64,000 nucleotides of DNA from Spirodela intermedia (GCA_902729315.2 LR746278.1:3667501-3731500); one strand, 5' to 3'; positions 1 through 13,073 are shown, counted from the first letter of the stretch. Notes: generated by a model not told the origin, from the sequence alone. A program made the numbers and translations.

Positions 1-2386
1 TTTGTTAGTTTTGTGAATCCATACTAGTATATTGGAATGCCCGTTATTTGTTTCGTAATTTATGACTTCTGATTGGATTACCGTGCTTTGGATAATAACC
101 TGATAATTAAGGGACTTTGGCATCTTTGCTTATTTCACATTGAAAGAGGAAGAATGCCCTGTTCACAATCCCAGAAAGAGCAGTTTGGATCATTGTTTTG
201 AGTGCATGAAACTGCAATGTTATTTTTCTTTTGGGCTTCGTTACTAACTTTAGCCTACTGATGACTTAGAGGCTATACTAGTAACTTTCCTCACTCCAAT
301 TTCCACAATGAAGGCTGTTTAAGTGCAACCTCAAAATTGATTGTCCCAAGTTGTTGAGGAAATGTTACCAAAATCGATTAAACTTGGACAATTGAGGTGC
401 AAGGCTTCTATTGTCAGTTTTTAATAAAGCGTTTTCTTTGATGTATAAGGACTTTATTATCTATGCAACATTAACTTGAATGTTTTGTTAGTTAATTAGA
501 ATACTGAGTGTTTTCCCTCTTGGCATTCAACTTGAGGATCCTGCTTTCCTTTTATATTTGTCTGTTGTTGACCACAGGAAGTTTGATTCCTGGTCAATTG
601 CTCCATTGAAGGGTGAACCCCTTCTAACATTGATCACCTGAATAACATGAAACAATGATGAGAACCTGACTCTTTCGATGAGCCAGATGGTTTCTCTTAC
701 CTCTGTTCGCTCTCAATAATGTTGTTAACTACTTCTACGTACGCCTTGAAGATTCCGAGCATCAAAGCACTTATTATTGTAAACTTGCATTTTATCTTAA
801 TGCGGTTACGTGGTGATTCTGCAATACTGACGAAATTTTGTGTAATATGTGCTGGAATGCATTAATCGTCTTTTTTACCTGATCCAATATGATATCATTC
901 TTCAAATTACCTCATTAGTATATAAAACTTCGTTTGTATACTCAATAAATCGGGTAATTTAGTTCCGAAATAGAACACGTTTAAACTAATTTAAAGTTAG
1001 TCTAAGGGTATACATCTCACATGAATATAAAGTTCATTTGAAATTCTTGTTATCTTACGAAAAAATGACAAAAGATCTTATACGTTCATATGAGATGTTC
1101 AGTTTTCTTCTGGCAACTGTATATTTATAGACATTAACTGTGTCCTATGGCTAGAAGGTCAGTGTTATTATCTTACGGTCACAGTATTGCTTTATTTACA
1201 TATTTTCACAGTAAGAAATCAAGATTACGAGTAGAGGACACTAGTTATTTGAAATCTATTTTAGGCTAAGTTGATCGCTAATGAACTATTCAAAGATATC
1301 ATTTGCCAAATCTTCAAATTTCACCATTAGTATCTCTCTACATCAATTCAACTATCCATATCTGATATTTTCGTTTACTGCTGAGAGACTGTGAATTAGA
1401 AGACAGTAAAAATGATCAAACTATTATTTCTGTGGGCTAACCAGCTGTCAAAAATGAGTGTCTCATTGAATTCTTGTAACTTTGTGCCTGAAAGATATGA
1501 CTTGCATTCTTATTTTTATTATACATTTGAATAATTCTTTTTGTCAATTCCTTCATTTCATGAGTCCTTAGATGTAAACCCTACAGAACTTCTTAAAAAC
1601 CTTGTTTATCATGAGCCACTAGTCACTTGCCATTCTTGTTATTTGATCGTCCCTTATTTTGATATTTTTGATCTAATGTTCTAGATTGACCACCCTACTT
1701 CTCAGGAAATGCGTTTGGACTTATTCTTTTATGCTTTACATTGTAGTCAATCCCTTGCCCTTTATTGATAGCTTGTTTGATATACTTTGTGGATCAAAAC
1801 ACGAGCATAACTAACTTAGTTTTCGTATGTGTTTTATTTTTACTATGCTTAATTACGGGTATAAAAGGCTCTCTTTAATTTAGTGCTGATCAACTTAACT
1901 GAAATCGGGTCAACATTATGTTCATTTTTAAAACAAATGATTCGAGCCTTTTTGAGGTCTCGACTTCAAATTGAGCTTCCTCATTACAAAGTTGATGACA
2001 GCCACTCATACCAAAAGTTGGAACTTTTGATAGTTGGTGTTTGGACAATAATTGCGATTATATTGACCCAATGAACAAGTCATGACAAAGACCTCAGGAT
2101 GCCAGCTAAATTTGATTGAAATATGATTCTGGGACTGCCAGAATTGACGGGTGGCTAAACAGAATATAATACGCTAACTCTTTGTTTTCATGCTGGCCTT
2201 TATAGTAGTATGCCTTTGCTTGTGAAGATTAAAAGTTGAGGTCATGTATGTGTTAGTGGTATATAGACTTGGGGCATTGTGGAACTTTCTTCTATGATTA
2301 TTCATTTGTTTTTTTAAATGCATATAATCTTTCTTAGCTTGTTGACGCTAGATGAACCTATTAATAGTGCTGTTCTTGTACTTCAG
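1..2386. other. Presumed NAP1 intron and upstream sequence, no exon recognised
   Basis: This AT-rich stretch has stop codons in all frames and only one open frame of about 60 codons (1883-2074), which I do not recognise. Its position before the first recognised NAP1 exon makes it most likely a long intron. I cannot exclude a short upstream exon inside it. Confidence 0.5.
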
Positions 2387-5300
2387 GTGAATAAAATTGG
2401 CCGGGATTCTATCTCTTATGTTGAGTCACTCATTGAATCCATCATGGGTGGGCTGGAAGGGTTGATCAACATATTAGACGCAGAAGGAGGATTTGGTTCT
2501 CTAGAGATTCAGGTGTTGTACTTTCTGTTACCTTGACCTTTGTTATACAACACGTTGCTGTGCCCTGAATTCGGCTCATTCTTTCCATGTTTCAGCTAAC
2601 GCCAGATCAAGCCGCTATTCGTATGCTGCATGGAATAAAGATATCAATATCATCCATTAAATCTGCCAAGGTTATTCCTGGCGTGTTAGTGCCTGGACTG
2701 GAAAGCTACCCAGAAAATAGCAACTCCGTGAAAATGTAAGCCTGAAACTGCGGCACTTGATGATTTCTTCACAGGCTTTGTGTTAACGGCTGTTTGATCG
2801 GTGGCAGGTTGGAGGCTGCAGTGCAGAGGTTGACAAATTTATGTTCGGTTTTGAATGATATGGAACCAATATGTGTTCTAAATCATGTTTTCGTCCTGCG
2901 AGAGGTGAGCTACCAATACTCGGAATTTTTTCATAGAGTTTCTGACATTTGTTAAGATATCTGACAAGATGTTATCCTGCCACTGTCAAATGATGGCATG
3001 TTTAAATGTGGGGTGCTTTTTTTCTTCCTGCTGTTGTCATGAAGAATGCCTCATATTTTTCAGAAATTGTAGAATAATGTCCATACATCTGATTATATTG
3101 TTACTAAAATAAAGAATATTTCAGAAATAAAACCATACCCCATTATATGTTATTTTATGTTCTTGCCCTTTCCTATTGTACATATGTTCTCTAAACCGAA
3201 GCCCTGATAAACACTGCGAAATTGTTGGCCTACGACCTTCTCTCTATATTCTTGGGACTCAGTTTTGTCTCTTATCATTATCATTACCATGATCCTCCTA
3301 TCATCTGCCAAAATTCTAACTAATTTGTGTTGGTGTGCCAATCTCAGTCCCCCCATTTACTCATATTCTACATGCCTAAGTCTGCCTTTTTCTTTGTTGC
3401 CTTAATCCATGTTTAATTGGATATCCCTTTTCATCTCTTGGTATCATAAAAATGCTGATATCTCTTAACAAGTGCTTATTCCAGTCTTATTTCCCTATGC
3501 CAAAATCATCTTAAAGAACTTTCATAGCCTAAGCTTATATGATATCTGTTCTAGTTGGCATTGGCTACTGGCTGGGATTCTTGAAAATCAAGTCACATAA
3601 CTCTTCTCATGTCTGAGTTGCACAAGGCTGATGAAGATGGGCTCCGTTTTTATTTATTGAGTTTTTTTGGTTACACAAAATACGCTGTTCTATCAATTGA
3701 AATTAAAACATGAGACCGATAAAAGAGTGAAACATAATATTGATTAGTATTTTTATCCGGTCACAATAGCTAATTTATCATAAATATATGCTTCATATCC
3801 ATCCAAATATTTTAGCATAGCATGAAGTCTATATAAAACTATATCTGGAAGATGTGCCACAGAGAACCATGTTCACTGTTTTGTATCCCATCAATATGGT
3901 ATAAAAAAATATGCATTAAAAGTTCATTCCTTTTAATGCATATTACCTGAGATTGCCACAGTTGATTATGGATATGTCAATACCAGTATCAGACCATGGT
4001 TATGATCTATTTTCATTTTCTCTTCAGTACATGAGAGAATGCATTCTTGGAAACTTCAGAAGGAGGCTTCTTTCAATCTTGAAAACAGATAATGGTTTGG
4101 AGCGCCCTTCAACCATAGAATCTTTGATACGAAGACATATCAGCATCATCCATCTGGCCGAACAGCACATAAGCATGGATTTAACAACCGGAATCCGTGA
4201 AATTTTGCTGTCAGAGACCTTCTCTGGCCCTGTTCATTCCTTGCAGACATTTGAGAAATCCACAAGCCAGCCTACTGGATCGGCTATAGAGGTTGTATGC
4301 AACTGGTACATTGAACATATTGTCAAGGATGTATCGACCGCTGAAGTTATATTTTCTCCGCTGCATAACTGCTTTAAAAGTTCACAACTCATTGGAGGAT
4401 ATTTTGCTGACTCGTTCACTAGTACTGAAGAACTGAAGTCCTTATTTCGTGCCTTTGGTGGGTATGGATTTGACAAATTTGACAGGATGATGCGAGAGCA
4501 TATGGCTGCTCTTTTGAGCTGCATTGAGGCGACATTGCTATCCAATTCTGAGGTGCTTGAGGCATTTGCAGGAAGCATGAGCTCTCCTGATCGGCTAGAA
4601 AGAGAGAAAAGTTTCAAACAAATAGTGGAGATGGAGAGTGTGGTTGGTTTCTGTATCCAGGCAGGTCAAGCAATAGCATTCCACAGGCTTCTCGTAGAAT
4701 CTGCTGGAGCTGTCCTGGAAGAGAATGCGCCTCTGATTGTCACATTAGTTTCTTCGGTGAAGAGTCAGTTGCCTGATGAGATACCTGAGAAGGATGAAAT
4801 AAGAAGGTTGAGGTCGGTTGCAATTGATGCTGGAGAAACAGTTGAACTTGACACTGAATGGGTGCATTCCATCATGGCAGAGAGGGGATCTTTCGATAAT
4901 GGTTCATGGAGTTTGCTTCCCTATTTGTGTGCCTCATTCATGGTATCAAGTGTTTGGAACACGACGTATTTTGATGTGAACATTGGGGGCTTTAATAGCA
5001 ACGTTCAATGCTTAGCGAGGTGAGCATACCTTCTTTCCATCTGTTCTCAAAATTAGATGGATAGTGGACTACGTTCTCTTATGTTTGTGTTTCTAAGATT
5101 TTGACGAATCTAATCAAGGAATAAACGACCGAATATGAGTTTTTGCATTCAACAGATGCCCATATGCGTTATTTAACTTGGTTATTAAGAAGTATCCTTT
5201 CATGAATGGTGATGCTTTTCTCCGTGAAAATATCATTTCTTATGTGGTCGGCTTTCCATTGAAGTTATGCCAGTGTTTTCATGAGGTCTAGATATACCCA

Positions 5301-6642
5301 CATTGTTCCTTCACCCAACGTTGACTTTCTTTCCAAAGGCAAAATATTATCCATCCATATGTGCCCATCTAACAGTAGACCTGAAAGAATCAGACTCAGG
5401 CACTCTTCCTATGGGCCATTTTACCACCCGTCTGTCACAATCAAGATATAAACTATCCAATGAACATCCATTCATTTCATTGTCAGAAATATACTGAGAA
5501 TTCTGCTCAGGCCTTGGGTCTTTTATGGACCATGTAGGTATGGCACTATGCCCATTGTTGTGGTACAGTCCATTGGGAGCTGACTCCAGTTTCTGCAGGT
5601 GCATCAGTGCTGTCATCGCTGCAAGTGAGTTCATACGGTCAGAAAAGAGTGAACTACAGAGGCAATCTCTATCCAATGGACACGGCAGTGAGATGGAGCC
5701 TGAAACACTTACTCGAACATCTGTTCAAGCAAATATCAAGTCTGCAATGCAGATGTATGTGAAATACTCCGCAGGGATCATTCTCAGTTCATTCACTGAG
5801 AGCAACAGGTACTCTCGAAACCATATAGTGAATACTACTGCAGTCTCTAAAATTAAAAAAAAAATAAATCTAATTTTCTGTAGCTTCCACCGACTTTTAA
5901 GAACTGAGGATTAACATATCCATTAGCTCCTCCGGCAGCATCATGAAATGAATCTGCCATTAAAGAAACAATATATTTCCTTCTTTTTTCTATAGTGATC
6001 AATTTTCCCTGTTTCCAACTGTGGATTTTCATGTTAGCGGCACTGTTCAGTGTCCAGTCTAAGAGATTCAGCTCTGAATGTCTAAACCATCTGGCTGCGT
6101 AAAGGTTAGTCTGTTTATAATCTGATCTTCTTATACCTTCCTGCAGGACTCATCTTGTTCCGAAGCTGACATTTCTGGACCACCTCTGCCATATTTCCCC
6201 TTACCTACCAAGAAGCGCCCTGGAGCTCCATCTCCCCTACACACTCCTGCGCTCGATATACCACCAGAGCAATGGAAACCCGCCGCCGGCGTCCCTCGAC
6301 ATCCTCTGTCCATCTCCGCGGCAGTCTCCTCACATCTCCCTCGCTCATAATTCCCCGAGGCTCAGACAGAACCACAGCGATCTCGCCCAGTCTAGCTTCC
6401 AGGATTATCCGGGCTACCACGCTGCACAGGGCTACCGAAGAGAAGCAACCATTCTGTATGATGTAGACGGCGCCGCCCGCAGGGCCGAAGAGCGGCAGCA
6501 CCGGCGGCAGGGAGCTCCTGCAGACGGCGGCATGGGCCGGAAAGTGAAGTTTGTCGACGGCGCTGCCAGCGGCAGCCGAGGAGGCCTCAGCCCACTGCCA
6601 CGGTTTGCGGTTTCAAGATCTAGCCCGGCGCCGAATAAGTAG
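2387..6642 (+). CDS. NAP1: NAP1 (SCAR/WAVE complex subunit, NCKAP1 homologue), 3' part of gene
   Basis: This is the C-terminal part (about 686 residues) of the plant Nck-associated protein 1 homologue (NAP1/NAPP/GNARLED). The protein is a scaffold of the SCAR/WAVE complex that activates ARP2/3 actin nucleation in trichome and pavement-cell shaping. The exons I read are 2387-2512, 2596-2735, 2808-2904, 4028-5019, 5599-5808 and 6147-6642, all with GT-AG borders and continuous phase. Recognisable family stretches are GRDSISYVESLIESIMGGLE, LNDMEPICVLNHVFVLREYM, LAEQHISMDLTTGIREILL, the join LAR-CISAVIAASEF across 5019/5599, and HLVPKLTFLDHLCHISPYLP in the last exon. The end is SPLPRFAVSRS followed by a short tail, as in Arabidopsis, with TAG at 6640-6642. 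The tail before it is low in conservation and GC-rich. The N-terminal half lies upstream of the window. Confidence 0.95.
2905..4027 (+). other. NAP1 intron of 1.1 kb with a perfect hairpin near its 3' end
   Basis: Donor GTGAGC follows the codons for VLRE, and acceptor TTCAG precedes YMREC. The last 75 bases are open in the exon frame (from 3953), but this is intron read-through and not family sequence. A perfect 15-bp inverted repeat lies at 3908-3944. Confidence 0.85.
3908..3944. repeat. Perfect 15-bp inverted repeat, 7-nt loop
   Basis: The arms 3908-3922 and 3930-3944 are exact reverse complements (core ATGCATTAAAAG / CTTTTAATGCAT). They lie about 80 nt upstream of the acceptor at 4026-4027. 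Confidence 0.9.
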
Positions 6643-7053
6643 TGGGATTGATCTGATCAAGCATGTGAGACGTGGGTTCACACGAAGGTGGTGTCTTCTC
6701 TCAGTGATCGAGGCTGGATTTATTAGTGTGGATTCCTGGCAAGCTTGTGTGGATCTTCTGTACAGGGAGGGAGCTTGGTCGCCGCCGCCAGAGTTCAGCC
6801 TTGCCTTATCTGCTGCTCCCAGATTTCAGGAGGCGAGGAGGGTTTTCATTTCTGCATGGGGAAATCGCCGGTGTTTCTAAACCTTCTGTGGGAACCCCCT
6901 TCGATAGCAGAATAATTATATGTACCACTGCTTTTTGAGGAAGTTTTAAACGCAAGTGAAAAGAACCCCAACTGAGAAATTTGTGTAGACAGTAAGTAAT
7001 TTCACTCTCTCTCTCTCTCTCTCTCTAGCTAAATCTATGGGCCACACCCCCGC
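6643..7053. other. Convergent intergenic region between NAP1 and the kinase
   Basis: About 410 bp separate the two stop codons. The stretch must hold both 3' UTRs and polyadenylation sites. It contains a CT microsatellite at 7004-7026. No further gene is seen. Confidence 0.8.
7004..7026. repeat. (CT)n microsatellite
   Basis: An uninterrupted CT dinucleotide tract lies just past the kinase stop codon, inside its presumed 3' UTR. Confidence 0.95.
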
Positions 7054-9081
7054 CTAGAAGTACTCAAAATCGAGGTCACTAGCGTCGCTCTTGTCCCCTC
7101 CTCCACCTCCGCTGCTCTTCTCTCCGCCGCCGCCGCTGCCATCCAGACCCTTCTTCTCCGGGAGGGGCGGCGGCGGTGGCTCCTTGCTGACAAATTGCGT
7201 GAGGTCAATGGGCTCCGGGACGTGGGGAGGAAGGGCGCTCCTGACGAGCGCCCAGTTGACCCCTTCGAAGAAAGGGTGCTGCTTGATCTCCGTGGCTCCC
7301 CGCCTGCAGGCGATCCTCTTCTGCGGGTCCTTCACCAGCAGGCCCTTTATCAGGTCCCTCGCGGCGGCGCTGACCGGCGGCGACTCCGGGAACCTGAGCG
7401 GCTGCCCCACCACGTTGAAGAGCGTCGCCCTGTTCCCGGAGCCCTTGAACGGCGTCACCCCATGCAGCAGCTCGTACAGGAAGATCCCCAGCGTCCACCA
7501 GTCCACGGCGCTGCCGTGGCCCTCCCCGCGGATTATCTCCGGCGCCAGGTACTCGTGGGTGCCCACGAAGGACATGGAGCGGGCGCCGGTGGGCTCCGCC
7601 ATCAGCTCCGGCAGGGTGCCGGAGGCGCCGCCGAGCCCGAAGTCGGATTTGGACTTGCGGTTCTTCTTTGGGAGCAAGCGGGGGAAGAGGACCGACGGGT
7701 GGATGCAGCCCTGGAGCGGGTGGTGGCTCTCGCCGTCGGGGAAGAGGCTTCCGGACCTGACGAGGGTGGGGCTAACGATGCAGCGGAGGGAGAGGTCGAA
7801 GTCGGAGAGCATGATGTGGCCCTCCTCCCGGACGAGGACGTTCTCGGGTTTCAGGTCCCTGTAGATAATGCCCAGCATGTGGAGGTACTCCAGGGCCAGA
7901 AGGACTTCCGAGGCGTAGAACCTGCCGGAGAAGGTGCAGTGCAATGCATGCATGCATATGGTGAGGAAAAAGGATCTTCCAACTAAATAACTGGAAATTA
8001 TGAGAGCTGTCCCAGATCCCTAAAACGGAAATTAATAGTGAGAGTGATTATTTCCCTTTATCAGGAAAAATCATGAGAAAACAAGATCATATTTGTTTTT
8101 CCAACAATCTTGCACTAGAAGAGTATATGCCCATTTGAATCTCCTGATTCAGTCGTGCATGGATGGGTACGGAACTCGAATCCCCCCCGAACAAAGAATT
8201 CGGATGATGATCGAATGAATAATACCTACGATACGGCGCAAGAACAAAAAGAATAACGTGTAGAAAGGATATTACTCAGCTTCAATTTTATCGCTGGATT
8301 TCATTCATAGAAGGCGAGATGATCGAGCAGCTCAACCCAAAATAAGTCAACGGCTAGCGGATCGAGTAATCCGAGGTTTCATCCATCTTGTTATTTTAGT
8401 ATGGTAAATCACCGTGGGTGGCGGATGGGAGACCAGCACAGAATCTTACCGGGCAGCCTTCTCGGAGAAGTGCTTGCTGGGCTGCCGCTGCCGGAGGGAG
8501 TGCAGGTTGCCGCCGCAGCAGTACTCCATGACGAGGCAGTAGAACTTGTCGGTCTCGAAGTGGGAGTAGAGGGTGGGCAAGAACGGATGGTCCAGCAGCC
8601 CCAAGATCTCCCTCTCCGTCTTCGCCCTGATCAGCTTGTTTCTACTGGCCAGGGAGGCCTTGTCCATCACCTTCATGGCGAAGAAGGCGCCCCCCGTTCC
8701 CCTCAGCTCCACCAGGTACACGCTCCCAATGTCTCCATAGCCGAGCCTCTTTAGCAACCGGAAGTTGCTTAGTCCCAGCGGCGACTCTCTCTCGCTCGTC
8801 TCCCTTATCGCCTCCCACCTCCTGTCTCCTCCCGTGTGCCGCCTCACCGCCGCCACCGCTCCCCTGCCGGGTGTCGTCGCCGGCTCCGGCGTGGAGGGCG
8901 AGCCGGCGAGGCCTGCTGGGCTCGGAGGGCCAGCAGGGCTCGGAAAGCCTGGGATTCTCGTGGTGGGTGTGCTCATAATGGTGAGGCCCTCCATCTTCCT
9001 TTTCAGACTGGAGGACTTGGCCGCCGTTGCGGCTCCGGGTTTGTTCCTCGTTGCATCGCACGCCTGCCCGTCTGATGACAT
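7054..9081 (-). CDS. AGCVIIIa protein kinase (D6PK/AGC1-like)
   Basis: This is a plant-specific AGCVIII serine/threonine kinase of 499 residues in two exons: 9081-8450 and 7921-7054, with a 528-bp intron splitting an Arg codon. The glycine loop is [10 protein letters not shown] (about residue 113), the ATP-binding Lys is in FAMKVMDK (K137), and the catalytic loop is YRDLKPEN (D233). The metal-binding motif is DFD (251-253) instead of DFG, diagnostic of AGCVIII. An insertion with basic KKNRKSKS precedes [14 protein letters not shown] (APE at 337-339). The protein ends in DFEYF, a PIF-like hydrophobic end. The clade includes D6PK, which phosphorylates PIN auxin exporters at the plasma membrane, and AGC1-5/1-7 kinases of pollen-tube growth. 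RQRQP and [20 protein letters not shown] favour the D6PK/AGC1 group over PINOID. The exons are strongly GC-rich compared with neighbouring DNA. The start is the first ATG of the open frame. The exact orthologue is unresolved. Confidence 0.95.
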
Positions 9082-12000
9082 CTTCGCCTCCTTTTCGATC
9101 TGATCTTGAGGTTTTCTGACCTGGGAATGGATCAGATGGCGATTTCCATGACGCGGAGACGAAGGGAGGATCTTGGATATGATGAAAATAAATAAATTAG
9201 GAAGAACAGTGTATGATGATCTCTCTTCTCTTGTCCTGAGGCTTCTTGGCCTGCCGGTGAACCCGTTTTCATGGATAGATCGTCAAATGGGAGAATCTCG
9301 GAGAGGAGAAGATGACGACTCATCAATGAGAGATGAGAGAAGAAAAGAGAGAACGGTTCGAACGATCGTTATCTTGATGGACGCGTACCTCGGACGTGGT
9401 GAAGTCTCTGTTCATCATTTAACGGCGGCTGAGATGGCTGACAAACATGAAAATTGAGTGACAAGGGATAGGACAAGTTGAGGAGGTTGAGGGCTCGTCG
9501 TTTCTCTCGGCTGGTCGTATCTCTCTGCGTCTGTTATCGTCAATCCTCTCTTTCCCTCCAACCCATGGACATCAGAGTCCTTCCTGCTCGCTGCTAAAAG
9601 GATGAAGGTGGCGATCTAGCCAAATGGAAATGATCGTTGCCAAGAAAAGACTACGGAGGAAGATAAAATGGCCGGTCAAGTGCACGCCTTCCGACTCGAG
9701 ATCCCTACAAGCCCGGCTAAAACACAAGTTTGGAGGCAGCTGACGTAATAACTTGCGCTGAATTGCATGGGGGAAGGGAGGGGGAGAGCTTTCATCGTTG
9801 GACGAGAAGACCCTTCGAACCATAGAGACGTTATCATATTCATCCCCTGGGACTCACAAAATTGTAGTCTACGAACCCTTTCGTTGTCTTGGGAGTGATG
9901 TTTCCAAGGAACATAATAACTAAGTGCAAAAGAGGATATCATGATGGGCGTGCCTACAAATTTATCCAAGGCTTATACATATTTATGATATTTTTAGAAT
10001 CAAACTTGCAAAAGAGGAGTGAAATAATTATTAGTAAGTAACAACTAACCAAGATGAAATTTCCTAGGTTGAAGTGAGGTATCAGTAATTCGAATGCCAT
10101 TAGCTTTGTGCGACAAGGAGAGACATGTCCCTCGAGAGGGAAGAAAAAAAATTATGACCCTCTTAATTATATTCGTGATTCTAATGGATTGAAACAGTGT
10201 GGAATTAGTGACATCACTAATATTATAAACAAGCTTATTTAATTGCTTCAGCAAAACTAGCCTATCCGATTTGGGCCCTGTATATATCTCAGTAAGATGC
10301 ATAAGGCCCACTAGAACAGTTGATTATTTGAATTTACTTCTACGCACAAATTTTACTATCTGATGAGCATAAAATCTTACGAAAAGTCCTCTTAAGTTTT
10401 AGAACTTACCTCTGACTCCTAAAACCTTCGCTTAAGTTCTTTCGTTAAAAAATGATTTAGGTATAAGGTTTGAGCTTCAATCTCAATGTCTTCTACACAA
10501 CTATATAGTCTACTTATTATTGGGTGAAAAAAATCTCGTATTACTGAGTGGACTAAGATGATTATAATTTAGAGACATTTCGTGGAAGATAAGTGGCCAT
10601 TGATTTGGAGACTAAGCAAGAATGAAAGCTATTGGGCACTGACACTCTCTCTCTCTCTCTCATTAAACCGTTTTAATTCATATGTTATCATCACTTCACC
10701 CAAATACATTCACACCATACTCTCCAGATTTCAAATGATTTACTCTAGCTTTTTATAATTTTAGGAAGGTGCAAAAGAAACTCTACTTATCTATCATTTA
10801 ACGACTATTGGAGAGAACTCATCTCCTATTGATACATGAGTCTAGATGCATTTTAGGCTAAAATAATAGAAGGCTTTCATTTATCTTACTTATTATTCAT
10901 TAAATCTGATTAAATTTGTCCTACTATCAACGTGTTCTGAAAAATTGAAACTTTGGTTCACAACTAATTGATGTGTAAGCTAGATCACTTTACTTTCCAA
11001 GTAGTTATTTTGGCATTGTGATTCACTTTACATTTCTACTTCATTTATATGACAATATGGTCTAATGAGAAGATTTCATACGAAATTGAATATCAGAAAA
11101 AAAAGCTGAGAGAAGGGATATTATCTGAGAATTCCATTCATAAGATTTATTATTACAAAGTAACAAAAGCTCTAAGCCATAGGGGATAAGATGATTGCCC
11201 AATGAGTGCCCAAGATGTAAGGAAAGATTGGACTTTGTCATTGTTTATATGTTCTCATTGATCTATGTCAGTTATAATCCACACAAACTCCACAATGTAG
11301 AATAAAATATGGCTTCATGTATTTAATTTGAAGTCCCTTTTTATCACTATTTATTACTTCATCCTAGTTTTTTGCAAGTTCCTATGTTAATTTCGAATTC
11401 TATATGACTTTCAACAATGGATTGAGACACTTAATAGTGCTTGTTTAGGGCTACTGCCACCTGATTATATTTAAGACTCATAATAACAATAAGAATGTAC
11501 TAATAGAATCTAAAATATAATTCTTGCAAGGGAAAGAAAGAAGAATTAAATAACCTAAACTTAATCATGACATAGACCTAGCAAGATTTCTATGAATTTA
11601 TAACCTGAGGAGAGAAACTTCATTATTTTGACTTCAAACCAACAAAAAATCTATGTGGATGGCTGTTTCTATTTCTACTTGCCATTTTTGGATTTATTGA
11701 AGAATATGTTGAAAAGAGAAGAATACTAAAGATATATATTAAGGTAGCATAGAAAATTGAGAATAGAGAATAGAGAGAGGGAGATTGATATTTTAATAAC
11801 GTCTCCTTCTCTCTTGGTTCATTTATGATCTTTTAGGATGGTGCATGTAAACAATGGACTTCTACTTTGGCAAACTTTAGGAATTTAAATTTCCTCTAAT
11901 AATAATTTTATTTGCGATTGAGACAAAGATTCAATTATGAGTCATCCTCACTAAAACTTGAGAAATTTCTTGGTTAGTGGGGACTAAGATTTACTATAGC

Positions 12001-12404
12001 GCATGAAAGTTGCTTTCACATAATAACCCTCTTTGTGGGATTATGAAACCAGTGATTTTTCATTGAATGCTCCTCTAGGCCTATTCTTAAGAATTGACAT
12101 GAGAGATAAAGTATAGTTTAAGATTACTGATTATAAATTATTATAGGAGATACAGTCTTGATTTGATCACATTTATTTGAAACGAATTATTATATTGAAG
12201 AGTCATTCTTGATATCTAAGTAAGCTCTAGCAACATTTCCTTTTTCCTTACCGAAACAAAACTTTGATTTGTCACATACATGTATGGGAAAGCAAATCAT
12301 TTTAACGTAGTTCCCAATCACTTGTTTTCATGATTAAATACTTTATGACCATACATTTATATAGAAATATGCAAATTTTTAGGGGATTAAAAGTGATTGT
12401 GAGT
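9082..12404. other. Kinase upstream region and gene-poor DNA
   Basis: The first 400 bp presumably carry the kinase 5' UTR and promoter, with purine-rich GAGA-like runs around 9300-9360. The rest is AT-rich, with a CT tract at 10644-10661. I recognise no coding region, and the short open frames at 9572-10311 resemble no family. Confidence 0.6.
10644..10661. repeat. (CT)n microsatellite
   Basis: A pure CT dinucleotide tract in AT-rich intergenic DNA. Confidence 0.9.
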
Positions 12405-12515
12405 ATTTATATTATTATATGTACTACTTTGTTGTATGAGAAGAAAGGTTTCACTTTCTAAAATTTTATATGTACTTTTCTTATACAACAAAGTAATACA
12501 TATAATAATATAAAT
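12405..12515. repeat. Imperfect inverted repeat, arms of about 38 bp (MITE-like)
   Basis: The left arm (about 12405-12443) and right arm (about 12475-12515) are reverse complements with only a few mismatches. They share the core ACTTTGTTGTAT and its complement. The loop is about 32 nt. A further left-arm-like copy lies at 12577-12610, and AGGTTTCACTTT occurs both in the loop and at about 12557, so the unit appears partly duplicated. It may be a small non-autonomous DNA transposon remnant. Confidence 0.7.
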
Positions 12516-12998
12516 TGTGAGGACGGGAGGGGGAGGGAGAGAGAGAGAGATCAGCAAGGTTTCACTTTGTAATAATATTTATATTATTGTATGTACTACT
12601 TTCTTGCATGCCATTTGTAACTTGATGAAAGTGATCGGCAAGGTTTCTCAATAGAATTTCTACCAAAAGCCCTAAAAATTCTCTTCAAAATGCAAATGTC
12701 AAGTTTACTCCAAGAATGGAAAGTGCCAATCATAATTTCCAGGCTAGTTAGTTTGATCCCTCTTGATCTAGATCTGGGATGATCATAAGCGTTATTCATA
12801 TTTATTATTAGATGTTTTCTCCGTAGGCTTTCAAAATAATGTGTCCAATATATTCGTCCTTGATCGATGTACCTTCAACTTTATTACAATATTAGAAGAT
12901 AAACTACAATTAAATGATACCATCAAATTTATTTTTGACAGATGAGTACAACTCTCGCGACAAACTCAAATGCTCGTCCTTATGTCATAGACCTTTGC

Positions 12999-13073
12999 CT
13001 CCCTCTCCCTCCCTCTCTCTCTCTCTCTCCCCCCTCCCTCCCTCCCTCCCTCCCTCCCTTCCTCTCATTCTCT
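12999..13073. repeat. CT / CCCT compound microsatellite
   Basis: About 75 bases of uninterrupted pyrimidine on the + strand: CT repeats followed by repeated CCCT units. Confidence 0.95.

Noticed and set aside
3953-4027. Upstream extension of the large NAP1 exon to an ATG at 3953
   Set aside because: The open frame continues through the TTCAG acceptor, but only sequence from 4028 (YMRECILGN) matches the family and joins VLRE of the previous exon.
7091-7986. Long plus-strand open frames opposite the kinase
   Set aside because: They are antisense shadows of GC-rich kinase codons. The minus strand carries all kinase motifs.
8401-9103. Plus-strand and second minus-strand frames over kinase exon 1
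   Set aside because: They are shadows of the same GC-rich exon. No family resemblance was seen.
12405-12515. A conserved miRNA gene
   Set aside because: The stem is A/T-rich with no mature miRNA sequence I recognise, so a transposon-derived hairpin is simpler.
12596-12799. Possible gene fragment on the minus strand
   Set aside because: The 67-codon frame looked superficially protein-like, but I could not place it in any family and it overlaps the repeat copy at 12577-12610.
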